Of a stretch of 64,000 nucleotides of DNA, positions 36,351-46,803 are shown in pieces. The stretch is from Vespa crabro (lineage: Eukaryota; Arthropoda; Insecta; Hymenoptera; Vespidae). The first letter of the stretch is position 1; each line of letters begins with the position of its first letter. A model generated the notes under the pieces. It was not told the origin of the DNA, did no database searches, and was given only the letters and a program-made list of their open reading frames with translations. Location: assembly GCF_910589235.1 (NCBI RefSeq), contig NC_060960.1, forward strand, positions 7,196,339-7,260,338. The letters are read 5' to 3'. The position numbers and the translations under genes were made by a program.

Positions 36351-36388
36351 TCCCTTCTCCTCTTTCTCTTTCTCTCTCCCTATCTCTC

Positions 36389-36443
<55 letters not shown>

Positions 36444-36450
36444 TTCTTTC
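36351..36450 (+). repeat. (CT)n microsatellite
   Basis: About 30 CT units plus CTTT and CCC interruptions. Confidence 0.95.
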
Positions 36451-36627
36451 ATCCTACTCTTCCTCCTACGTTCTCTCCATCTACGAAGCGCGCACGTGTT
36501 AACGCTCGACATTAATGAAGCGGTCGGCATTAATAAGGCGATATTTCAACGTTCGGATTTTATCGCGACCTTGAGGCTACCGGTCTCTCTCGTTTCTCAG
36601 CTCGTACGATCAACTCTCATCATTTTC

Positions 36628-36655
36628 ATCGTCGTCGTAATCGTAATCGTCGTCT

Positions 36656-36694
<39 letters not shown>
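36628..36694 (+). repeat. (GTC)n triplet repeat
   Basis: About twelve perfect GTC units (36658-36694) after interrupted GTC/GTAATC sequence. It contains many CpG. Confidence 0.95.
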
Positions 36695-36855
36695 GCGTTG
36701 TTGAATTTCTTTCTTTAAGATCTTCGACCAATCAGCCATTTAATAGCCCTCTCAAGCGCTTTCCCACGCGAATATAAGTATCACGATAAATCTGACGGAT
36801 GCTCGCGTTACCATTAGGTAGTACATTGCGATTATGCCCAGGATTTACGTTGATA

Positions 36856-36936
36856 AGAGAGATGGAAGAGGAGAAGGAATAAAGAAAAAGAAGAAAAAAA
36901 AAAAAAGAAAAATAAAAAGGAAAAAAAGAAAAGAAA
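36856..36936 (+). repeat. A-rich purine tract
   Basis: A with G, nearly free of pyrimidines. Confidence 0.8.
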
Positions 36937-37149
36937 TTTTACTCTCATCGACGACGAGAACTCCTTTTATCTCGTCTTTGCTTTTCTACTTCCGGCCACG
37001 AGAGCGAAGCGTTACAAGGTAGTAGCTCGTTAAAGAGCGTCGATCGAAGCGGCCTTTGAGTTTAGTTTGATTCGAACGTAACGAGACCGAACGTATATGG
37101 CCACTTCCACGGAAGCCGTGCTTCCAACCCCTGTAAGAATTCTACCTCA

Positions 37150-37154
37150 TTCTC

Positions 37155-37203
<49 letters not shown>

Positions 37204-37226
37204 GTCTTTTTCTCTCTCTCTTTCTC
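37150..37226 (+). repeat. (CT)n(TATC)n tract
   Basis: CT units followed by three TATC units and further CT. Confidence 0.9.
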
Positions 37227-37418
37227 GTTTGAGTCAACGGGCACGGCGCACTTTCCACGATCGATCTCACAGTACGATACGCGCCAGTTCCACCAGCCAC
37301 CAAGGGGAACTATCGAACATTGGCGAGGGACTCGAGGCAATTACCCTTCCCAGGGTAACTCGTAACAGAGGCGCACGAGCAACGCCAAAGCATGTTCAAG
37401 TATAACTTTGTGTATCCG

Positions 37419-37526
37419 AGATAGAAAGAGAAAGACAGAGAAAGAGAAAGATAGACAGAGAGAAAGAGAAACAGAAAGAAAGAAAGAGAGAGAGAAAGGA
37501 GGAGGGGAGAGGAGAGAGAGATAGAG
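37419..37526 (+). repeat. (GA)/(GAAA)n purine tract
   Basis: The tract is opposed to the CT tract 190 bp upstream and the CT tract 185 bp downstream. Confidence 0.9.
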
Positions 37527-37710
37527 TTGGGTCCATGGGCCTCTCCAGCAGCGCAGAAACGCCGGCAGAAGTTGCACCGCCGTTTGCAGAAGCTACAGCA
37601 GGATGTACCGAGGAGCAAAGAGTGCGCTCGTTGCGATGCACCTCCTAACGAGCTCGCTTTGTTTTGCGGCGCATGCATGTGCATGGCGAATGCGCGATCC
37701 TCCTATAAGC

Positions 37711-37787
37711 CCTACTCTCTCTCTCTCTCTTTCTCTCTCTCCCTCTCTCTTTCTTTCTCTTTCTCTCTTTATCTCTCTTTCTCTCTG

Positions 37788-37818
<31 letters not shown>
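37711..37818 (+). repeat. (CT)n followed by (TA)n
   Basis: CT and CTTT units lead into about 15 TA units. Confidence 0.95.
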
Positions 37819-37819
37819 C

Positions 37820-39015
37820 TACCTACCGACATACAATGTATGCACATACGGAATATAAGCGCTCAGCCCACCTGTACGGGGTGTCCTATTTCGAGTCAAC
37901 CCTCTGGCTTTAATCGTAGCTTCCGCATAGGACTGATCGCCCTTCTCGTCGTTTCTTCCTCTTTGTAATCCGAGAAATCGAGACTCGCTTTGAACTGGTC
38001 CGTTCTTTATGTTGCATGTTCGTGGAAGGAGGAACAATGAGTAGGTTTGAGAAATAAATAGAATCCTAGATCTCTATGATATTTACATACGGAGAGAAGT
38101 ATCTATCTATCTATTTTAGTGATTAAATTATTTAATAAACTATAATTTTCTGCATATGGTTATATTCATAGAGTTCCCACGGTATACCTATTTCCACATA
38201 AATGATTCGATCCAAATCATTACATGCATCGAAAGTATTGACGAAATACTAAGCACGTGATATTGACTCAGAACGATCAGAGCTCACAAACCCTCTCCTA
38301 CACCCCAACAACGTCATAAATCTGTCGTTAACGTTCTTGAGAATCGAGCTTTATCCCTGAATCTCGAGGTAGAGTTTCGCGAGAAGACTCACGATCTCAC
38401 GTCGTCGTTGTCGTTGTCGTCTTGGTACTCCTTTGGAAATCCGCGGCACACGTACGCGGTTAAATATCTATGTATGTACGTAGCTATAAGAAAACGTTCC
38501 TTTGCGCGGCACCTTCGTCGGAACGAAGAAACGAAAAATACGAGCGTACGTGGGCGACACCCGGTATATTCACCGCGAGTACGTCGGTGTATAGAGATAG
38601 GGAGACAGAGGGAGACCGGTTCCATACATGGCTCCCGAAGGCTTCTTCTTGCGCTAAGACCGCAAGAGAGAGAGACAAGCATCAGCTGCCGTTTCCCTCC
38701 GCTAATGAGATGGAATTGGACGTGGCCGAGATTTTTCTAGAAACGTTCACCGCTGCGAAGAAAGGCGGAATCGAACCGGGCCCCAAAGCTTGCGTGCGTT
38801 CAACATAAGCGGAAAGGTGGATAGAGGGGAATCGGGCTCGCCGAGTTCTAGTTCGCGACATTCCCGCGAGCTCGAGCGGCGGCGCTCTTTGATACGAATC
38901 GTTTAATTGTGTCCCATTAGCCCCCAAGTCCGAGCACCCTCTTTCCTTTTCTCTCTTGGCAACGTGTATTCAACGTGTACGAGAGAGAGAAAATAAGGAA
39001 AGACTGGAGCCCGAT
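37820..39015. other. Unique stretch, no gene seen
   Basis: Complex sequence with a tetranucleotide TATC run at 38101-38113. Open frames of about 100 codons at 38400-38800 occur on both strands over the same bases, have no motif, and are treated as chance. Confidence 0.55.
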
Positions 39016-39019
39016 AGGA

Positions 39020-39220
39020 GAAGAACAAGGAAGAGAAAGAAGAAGGAGGTGGAAGAAGAAGAAGAAGAAGAAAACGACGACGAATAAGAAAAAAGAAAGA
39101 AAAAAAGAAAGAAAGAAAGGAAGGAAGGAAAGAAGGAAAAAGGGCTCGGCCCTTTTGCTCGTTTGCGCTTCTCGTTCGTTCGTTTGTTGTTTCTTCGTTC
39201 CTTCGTTCGTTCACTCGCCT
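39020..39220 (+). repeat. (GAA)n, (AAAG)n/(AAGG)n then (CGTT)n
   Basis: Purine repeats at 39020-39141 are followed by interrupted CGTT units at 39170-39220. Confidence 0.85.
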
Positions 39221-39629
39221 CCTCCACTTTCGTTCTCCGCTTTTCTTTTCCTTTACTTCTTTCGCGCTGGTACGCGAAGAGGACCCTCGTTCAGCTTTTT
39301 CTCGCTAGCTCTCCGACGAAGTAACGAACGTGCTTCTACTTCGATGTCGTTGTGGACTTCGTTGTTCTTGGGCCACGGCCATTGGGAAGAAGGTACGTGA
39401 CGAGACGCCGCCATATCCGACGGTCAAGCCCGGCCTACCACTTTTTCCAAGCTGCCCCGAATACCGCATTTCCAAAAGGCCCTCCTCGGTAAAGCCCTAT
39501 ACGCCCCTTTTGCGACCTCTTCGAGATACCTTGGCATTTCTTTTCCTTCTTCTTACACGCCGCAAACGAAATTACTCGAATACGTCGCTTATCCCGATTT
39601 CGTGCGTGTAATTAACGAACACATACATT

Positions 39630-39630
39630 C

Positions 39631-39697
<67 letters not shown>

Positions 39698-39712
39698 CAT
39701 ACGTATATATAT
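39630..39712 (+). repeat. (TA)n(GT)n compound repeat
   Basis: About 13 TA units join about 19 GT units (39656-39694), then ATACATACGTATATAT. The whole is alternating purine/pyrimidine and Z-prone. Confidence 0.95.
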
Positions 39713-40543
39713 TTTCTTTCAATAACATAATATACCTACTAACCGATGGTAGTTTATTATCGATTCTAACTTTTAATTTACTTTAACTTCATTGTAATAG
39801 ACAATATTATCTAATTATAGAGAAATAAAAAAAAAAAATTTGTATGAAACAAAGTACATTGGCAATTATAAAAATAATCAAGAATGATCAATATATCGTT
39901 ATAAGATAAATCAATGTTTTAATCATTAATATTATACTTGAAAAACATTTAATAATCCACCGATGTATTCCACTATTGTCGTCCATGAGATTTAATCGAT
40001 CTTACGTGAAAGATCGCAGTTGTAGAATCTGTCATTTCTTCGCAAACGATTGCCATCAACTATCAAGTAGTAACGCCTTCTTGATACACGTGTTCGTACG
40101 ACGATCGAATAAAAATAAGCGCTCTTCGAAGTTTCTTCCTGAAACAGTAATCTCCTTCGATTTCGTTCCGATCGTACTTCTTTGGTTCTCTCACTCTCGT
40201 CTCTTCGTTAACGACTCGTAGCAGGGCTGCCACGATGAAGCTATGCGCTGTGGAACGCGTAACGAGCGTACGTGCGATCGGTCCAGATAATCTGCCCTAC
40301 TCCGTATACGTCGCATTAACTTTAACGATCGTCCGAATGGCGCGCGGCCGATCAAGACACCGCACCTGATAGTCCAATACAAAGAACCGAATACTTGATT
40401 TTAGCATTCACTTAAATTGTTTTATTCTCTTTAATAATCATTAAGCTTCATTAACGCGAAATATAATGGGAAGGTACATGTAATTTTATAAAAATTATTT
40501 TTCTCTTTATTTCTTCGAACTTGCTCGTTTTGGTAATTTTAAC
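39713..40543. other. AT-rich unique stretch, no gene seen
   Basis: No microsatellite and no meaningful frame. An 81-codon plus frame at 39976-40221 has no motif. Confidence 0.6.
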
Positions 40544-40554
40544 ATTTTTTTTTC

Positions 40555-40586
<32 letters not shown>

Positions 40587-40703
40587 GTAATATTTGATTT
40601 TCTTTTCTATACTATTAGATATTCTTCTTCTTCATCATTATCTTCTTCTTCTTTTTATTATTATTATTATTATTACGATTATTATTATTATTATTATTAT
40701 TAT
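40544..40703 (+). repeat. Poly-T, (TTC)n and (ATT)n
   Basis: T tract 40544-40582, TTC triplets from 40623, ATT triplets 40656-40703. It ends 100 bp upstream of ratchet candidate 2. Confidence 0.9.
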
Positions 40704-40774
40704 ATAATTTTCGATCATTTGAAAATTTTTATATATTAACAATTATTACAAATTTATATACATTTATTTTCTAT

Positions 40775-40811
40775 CTAATAATGTTACATTTTTATATTGT
40801 TCCAGGTAAGG
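40775..40811 (+). other. Candidate recursive splice site (ratchet point) 2
   Basis: A perfect CTAAT branch-point word (40775-40779) lies 26 nt upstream of TTCCAG ending at 40805, which abuts GTAAGG at 40806. The intervening tract is pyrimidine-rich but interrupted (ttacatttttatattgttcc). Fourteen bases across the junction (TTCCAGGTAAGGAC) are identical to the site at 14953, including the unusual G at +6. The 25.85 kb spacing suits a stepwise-removed giant intron. A long T tract (40544-40582) and a (TTC)n/(ATT)n array (40623-40703) lie just upstream but are separate from the acceptor. Confidence 0.6.
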
Positions 40812-40838
40812 ACAATCTCTGTCTCTCTATTTATTAGA
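40806..40838 (+). other. Candidate 33-nt RS-exon
   Basis: The interval runs from the acceptor ending at 40805 to a donor-like AGA|GTAAGA (GT at 40839). It is 11 codons long. The frame beginning at its first base is open (VRTISVSLFIR); the phase-2 frame meets a TAG. Its first four codons encode the same residues (VRTI) as the 42-nt interval at 14954, with differences only at third positions. The closing donor is weaker than that of site 1. It is best regarded as an exon-definition element for the ratchet point; coding use is not supported. Confidence 0.35.
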
Positions 40839-40844
40839 GTAAGA

Positions 40845-41288
40845 AGATCGAGACTTCGTAATTTACGTAAGTAGGTAATCGTGTATTAGAGAATTTCAAT
40901 GGAATCATTCGATCGATCAATTTATAATAGATCTTTCATAAGTGTATTAATAATTTCGAAGCAATTAATTTTCAATTGATTGTATATCCGAAAGAAAAAG
41001 AGGTGAAAGAAGAAAACAAAAGGAAAGAAATTAATAGAAAATATAAAGTGAAAATGTGCGAATCAAAGTGGTTAAAGTAGAGAAGGTGGGCTTTATAAAG
41101 CGTAAAGCGAGCTATGCTCGTTGAAGGCGGCTGGACGGTAGCTAGTGAAGATTTACGATCTGCTCTATCTTAGCACGCTTTCGTTGAACGGCGCAACACG
41201 TCGGATCCCATCGGCAATGGGATTATATCGCGTTGAAGGTGCCTCCTTGTATCGTATCAAGATAGTTAGATAGCGTATTCTTGACTCT
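40845..41288. other. Unique stretch after ratchet site 2
   Basis: AT-rich, then GC-balanced complex sequence. No open frame above 60 codons and no repeat. Confidence 0.6.
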
Positions 41289-41330
41289 TCTTTCTCTCTC
41301 TCTCTCTCTCTCTCACTCTTTCTCTCTTTC
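41289..41330 (+). repeat. (CT)n microsatellite
   Basis: CT units with CACT and CTTT interruptions. Confidence 0.85.
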
Positions 41331-41650
41331 GAAGTCCCTCTCACTCTTTCTCTCTAGAAGCCTCTCTCAGAGTGCACGAGCCAATCCTCTTGGCTGGAAG
41401 AAGCGACGCCAAGAGAGGTAGAGCTCGTGTCTTGCCTTCGCTCACGCTGCATGAGTTCCGTGACGCTCCTCCTCTGTCTCTTTCTCTCTTATTCATTCCC
41501 CCTTCCTTCAGAACCCTCTTTCGTCTCTTCAAGCTTGTTGTCCACCTTCTCTCTACGTTGTTTTATTTTCTCTCGATTCTGGGAAGCATCGCGCGAACGC
41601 CAGGTGGTGGGAAGGGTACGGAGAAAGAAACACGTACACGAACTCGTACA

Positions 41651-41681
41651 AGAAAAGAAAGGTGGAAGAAGAGAAAAGAAG

Positions 41682-41713
<32 letters not shown>

Positions 41714-41907
41714 ACAGCGGCAAAATGAAGAGAGGCGGTTGGGACAGTGGGGATCTATAAAACATCTCAGTGATTTAATTGCGTCCGTACGCCTCTGAAC
41801 GGTCTTTTACTTTCCAGCAATTTGCTGTCGGAGCCAGTGGGAGGGCAAACAGAAGAGAAGAAAAGAGAAGAAAAGAGAAGAAAAGAGAGGAGAGGAAAGA
41901 AGAAGGG
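41651..41907 (+). repeat. (GA)n and (AAAAGAGAAG)n decamer array
   Basis: GA units at 41651-41709. At 41851-41907 the decamer AAAAGAGAAG repeats about three to four times, an unusual unit length for this window. Confidence 0.85.
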
Positions 41908-42502
41908 TCTGACCGTTCGATGCCCTCCCTCTTAACGCGCGAGGACTTCCTCCGAAAATCGATCGCGCGACCGTTACTAAAAACTTGATCTCGCGTGTCT
42001 CCTCGCTCGGGACGACGATTCAATATCGATTCGCCGGACGCTTAATGAACGATCGTACCTACATGGCTTGGTCGTAATTAAGCGGTCTTTTGGATCGGAT
42101 CGTTTAGTAAAAAGTAACCAGAGAGAACCAATCGGGTACTTTCCTTGAAGAAAATCTTTAAACGAGGCACGTTCGCGAGGCAACGTTTCGTGAAAAACTA
42201 TACCTTCTCTTCTACTCTCTCGATTAACAATGTAATATCCTATTTACATGGATCTTAAAGAAAGAGAAATTCTATTGTAGTATATCGATGACGATAATAG
42301 AGTCATTTACATGGACGATATCGATTCGGCCGACGGTGACCACGACTTAATTAACGTCCGCCGGCGAAACTTTAGATCTTACCGCGCGCAATATAAATAA
42401 TAATAATTTGGCTGAAAAATGCCGGAACATCCCTCCGATGATTATCTGCTCGTAAATTCAGGCATAAAGATATCGCGAGTAAATTGCGAGTCGGAAGAAG
42501 TT

Positions 42503-42576
42503 CAAGAAAGAAAGAGAAAGAAAGACAGATGCAAACACAGAGACAGAGACAGAGACAGAGAAAGAAGGAAAAGAAA
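42503..42576 (+). repeat. (GAAA)n and (ACAGAG)n hexamer
   Basis: GAAA units followed by five ACAGAG units. Confidence 0.9.
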
Positions 42577-42800
42577 CTATAGCTAGTAGGCGAACCCCAG
42601 ACGCAACGTTTGGTCCAAGCATTACGATGCGGCCGCAACAGCGGCGCGTTGGTATTGCGATATCGTCTATATAGACGGGGCGGCAACAGACCAATCACGC
42701 GCCGGCTACTAATTTGCTGGGCTCAAACAGCTGCCGTTCTGCCGCCTATGCGAAAGCTCAGGACTCTCGGCTTATGCTCTTTGCTATATCTCTCTACCTC

Positions 42801-42821
42801 CCTCGATCCTCGATCCTCGAT
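42801..42821 (+). repeat. (CCTCGAT)3 heptanucleotide repeat
   Basis: Three perfect heptamer units. Confidence 0.95.
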
Positions 42822-42883
42822 CCTCCTGTTGGATTCGATCCCCTTTGGACTCACGCTGGGCTATTCGATCGCAGCCGTGGCCT

Positions 42884-43029
42884 TCCTCTTCTTAGTCCTT
42901 CTTCTGCTCTTATTCCCTTCTCCTCCTTTTCTTCTTCTTCTTCTTCTTCTTCTTCTCGACATCGTCGTCGTCCTTTTCCTCCTCCTCCTCCTCCTCCTCC
43001 TCCTTCTCCTTCTCCTTCTTCTTCTTCTC
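42884..43029 (+). repeat. (TTC)n, (GTC)n and (CTC)n triplet arrays
   Basis: Three triplet types in sequence over 145 bp. The Leu/Ser/Pro-rich frames across it are repeat translations. Confidence 0.95.
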
Positions 43030-43531
43030 GGCTCGGTACTACCTACTATCTACCCGTTGCCCGGACAAAACATTTCTTAATTGGGTTTCGTTCGTTCGAC
43101 CAGAGACGTCCATCCGGATCTTTCAGAGTGATCCGACTGCTTCCACTACTCTCCAAGATTATTTATTTATTTTTCGTCGTCCTTGGACTCGTCGTGCGTG
43201 CGTCGATACGTTCACTCCAAGTATCTTCCTCTAACGATCAACTTATACTAACCGTAACCTTCTCATTCCCGACTTGTACGCTTTCTCCTTCGCCAATTAC
43301 ATTCCTCGTATGACGAACGTTATTAATGCACCGTTATCCGTCCATAATCTTTCAAAACGTACGTTTAGTTTTTCATACTAATTGAACTTTTAATCCATTC
43401 AATATTTCGTCGAAACTATTAACGCAACTTAAGAACACGAGACAAAAGGGTCGACTAGCATTTTTATGTAACTCGAAAAAAAAAAAAAGAAAAAAAAAAA
43501 GAATTCACTTTGGATTACACGCGCGTTAATT

Positions 43532-43559
43532 ATTATTAATTTTGTTACTTAGGGTAAGT
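43532..43559 (+). other. Near-ratchet site: acceptor one base from a strong donor
   Basis: A TATTAAT-like branch context and a moderate pyrimidine tract lead to ACTTAG ending at 43552. One G follows, then the excellent donor GTAAGTC (GT at 43554-43555). A one-base gap is not the canonical zero-length geometry, so it may simply be a TTAGG|GTAAGT donor that happens to follow an AG. It lies 2.7 kb downstream of ratchet candidate 2. Nothing else marks it. Confidence 0.2.
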
Positions 43560-43849
43560 CTAGTTACTGAAAATTTCTTGGAAATTCGCTCTATGGACGT
43601 TGGACTGCTTTATACGACGTCGCGCTTGTGACTCACGCGAATTGCGTTTCGTGCACCGTGAACTTCGCCGCTCTATGCGATTAACGACCGTTAACAGTTT
43701 TGCGTCGCAACGTTCTCGTAATTCAGAACGTCTGACAGTAGCCCTCGCGCTATGTGAGCCCACGCAAACTACAGCCGCGTGAATAATGGCACCGCGGATA
43801 TCACTCTCGCGATATAATGAAATCCGGAGGCTAAAGGTTTCTTACCTTC

Positions 43850-43921
43850 ATTCTTTTTCTCTTTCTCTTTCTTTCTTTCTCTTTCTCTTTCTCTTTCTCT
43901 CTTTCTTTCTTTTCTTTCTTT
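43850..43921 (+). repeat. (CTTT)n pyrimidine tract ending in TTTAG
   Basis: CTTT/CTCTTT units. The end resembles an acceptor (TTCTTTAG|AAATGA) with no paired donor. Confidence 0.85.
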
Positions 43922-44069
43922 AGAAATGACCTCGCTCGGACTGGAGGGATATCGATAGGCCGTACTAAAAGAAATACTTTTAGTAATTTAATCGAACATT
44001 TACCAAATTGATATATGTAAAATGAAACACTTGAAAAGAATAACATTTTATATGTCTATACAACAGTTA

Positions 44070-44155
44070 CAACAAAAACAACAATAACGACAACGACATA
44101 AAAAAAAAAAGAATAAAAAAATAAAAAAATAAAAAAAAAAATGAAAAAAAAAAGA
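44070..44155 (+). repeat. (ACA)/(ACG) triplets then A-rich tract
   Basis: Interrupted AAC/GAC triplets, then AAAAAAAT-type A tract. Confidence 0.8.
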
Positions 44156-44584
44156 ATTCACTTTTTCCAAGAGATTGAATATTTTATTAGAAATATAAAA
44201 TGTGAATGTCGTAACTTTGATTACTTTATCGTTGCAACGTACAATGAAAATCCATGAAATAGTCATTTATGCAATCAGAAATACGTTTTATCGCGTTGAA
44301 TTTGATTCAGAGCCATCAAACGTTGTTCATGGGAGAATTGGCAATTTTGGTACAAGCGATTACGTTCGAGTGTTGCGATAATAGAGGCGTGGAATACATG
44401 TTGGATTGTCAGCTGCCGTCGATGTTCAGGGTTTTGATGCTTGGTGGTAGGTACATACTCGTATAGGGGTCCATTTATATTCCATCCTTGACCCTACCCA
44501 ACACGATGGGGTTCGAGAAAGCACCTCCTCCATCCAACCGAGTCTATGGCGGCCACCATCGGCTTTCTCCTTTGTTCGCTGCAC

Positions 44585-44966
44585 TTTTTTATTTCTCTCT
44601 TTTTCTCTCTCTCTTTCTCTTTCTCTCTCTTTCTGTCTTACCTTCCTCCTCTTGTCGTCTTCTTAAGGCAACGACGTTCCTCGCATTGTTTCGTAACTTT
44701 CACCCGTATTTTCGAGCGTGTACCTCCGAAGTTTCGAGCTAAAAAGCCGTGAAAAAGAGGGACGAAAAAAGCACGTCACAAAGGATCTTATTTACGACGA
44801 TGGGTTTGCGCGAACTCGAGAAACCGTTTCGCGTTTGCATTCTTTACTTTCGTATGACTGAATTACGGTGAGAAAATTGTGTACCTATTGTGTCCTTCTA
44901 CCATCCCCCCCCCCCACGAAGATTTTCGTACCTTTCTTTTTTCTTTTTTTTTTTTTTTGTTTTTTG
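44585..44966 (+). repeat. CT tract, C11 run and T tract
   Basis: CT/CTTT at 44585-44640, a homopolymer of eleven C at 44905-44915 and poly-T at 44936-44966, separated by unique sequence. Confidence 0.75.
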
Positions 44967-45432
44967 AAAGGATAACGTAAATTTTCAATTCTTTTTTTAT
45001 CTCGTTCGACAATCTAATATCTTTTAAATTACATAGAAAAATTATTACTGTTGCTTATTGCAATAATCTTTTTGTTCTTGTTTACATATATATATGTATA
45101 TGCATATCTACGTTTACGAACTCATTATAAATTAATTAATTGATTAGAAATTTCATTGGAATAAAATTTATTTCAACAACGAAATAATAGGTATTGTCTA
45201 TAATTTAATCATTTCAGTCGAATCTTCTAATTCGAGCCGTTCGCTTAATTGACGCGAAGTTTCGTACCGAAATATTAGAGGCGCCTAAGGGATGCGAGTA
45301 ATCCAATAAACGGCATCGATCTTCTGGACATTTAGACCATTAGACGCGTTCGTCGGTTTATAGGCCTACACACACATATATACCTAAGTCCTCTGCGATA
45401 CGTCATTACCCACGAGGATTCTCGTCTTCAAC

Positions 45433-45519
<87 letters not shown>

Positions 45520-45520
45520 T
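45433..45520 (+). repeat. (CT)n(ATCT)n compound repeat
   Basis: About 25 CT units join nine ATCT units. Confidence 0.95.
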
Positions 45521-45870
45521 TCTTCCTCTTTCTCTCTACTATTCGACTTTACTCAAATTATCTTTCCGTAAATACACTATCCCAAGTTATATAAAGACCT
45601 AAGAACACGCGAAAGTTAGTTAACAAAGTTCGACTTATAGATACACATAGGTATATCTATAACTACTTCTCGCTCGTAACAAAAGCTAATTTCTACCCTT
45701 ATTAAATTTTCCTTCTACCGTGTACTAACGCGTTTCCAATAAAATTTGTGAAATAATTTACGAGCGGTTTGCTCGAAAAGAACGTCACGCGTTCGATCAA
45801 CGCGAACCGTATTTCGGTTTTGCCTTGAAATATAGCCAATCTCGAGAATGCTCTTGCCTGACTTTAGACC

Positions 45871-45960
45871 CCTTCTCTCTCTCTCTCTTTTTCTCCCCCT
45901 CTCTCTCTCTCTCCCCTTCCTCTTTCACCCTTCCTGCTGTTCCTCTATTTCTCTCTCCTA

Positions 45961-46014
<54 letters not shown>

Positions 46015-46187
46015 TCCCTTCCACTTTCCATACGATAGGACCACTGTACCGTAATGCTTCGCTGGATATGCAAATCAATCCCGCAGTTTCCAATGATTTA
46101 TCCGCGGGATGCAATTCGTTTAAGTGTATCCTGATTCCATTTGGATTAGAGAGAACCGCTCTGTTTCCGCATCCTCCCCGCATTCTC

Positions 46188-46229
<42 letters not shown>

Positions 46230-46276
46230 TGTCTCTCTCTTTGTCTTTCTCTCTCTCTCTCTCCTCTGTCTCTCTA
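45871..46276 (+). repeat. Two large (CT)n blocks
   Basis: Pyrimidine tracts 45871-46025 and 46187-46276 around 160 bp of unique sequence. Confidence 0.9.
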
Positions 46277-46499
46277 GACTTATTCCGCGTGTCGGTAGGC
46301 GCGAACGAAATAAGGTGAAGTTCCTCCTCTTCTCGTCCTCAAATTTAAATATAAGTAAAAGGCTCCGGTAACACGATCCAGGGATAGCTTTTCGCCTCTT
46401 CCAGAGGGTTGATTTGCCTTGCATGAAGTTCAAACAGACGCCGTTGAGAATTCGTTTCTCGGCATACAGCTCTCTTACTCTCCTCTTTCCGGCGATATA

Positions 46500-46535
46500 A
46501 AAAAGAAAAGGATAGAGACGGAGACAGAGACAGAC

Positions 46536-46576
<41 letters not shown>

Positions 46577-46744
46577 CGATTCAGAAAAGGAGGGTTCGAA
46601 TGTAGGCGTCGCGATGTACTAACATAGCTTTCTCTTTTCCTTCTACTTGACTTTAGTTTTTTTTCTTTTGAAACACTTGGAAAAGCGTGCATTCTCTCTC
46701 TCTCTCTCTCTCTTTCTCTATTTCTCTATTTCTCTATCTCCCTT

Positions 46745-46787
<43 letters not shown>

Positions 46788-46803
46788 CTCTCTTTTTCTT
46801 TCT
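46500..46803 (+). repeat. (GA)n then opposed (CT)n
   Basis: GACAGAG/GA units at 46500-46574 and CT units at 46693-46803, 120 bp apart in opposite orientation. Confidence 0.9.
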
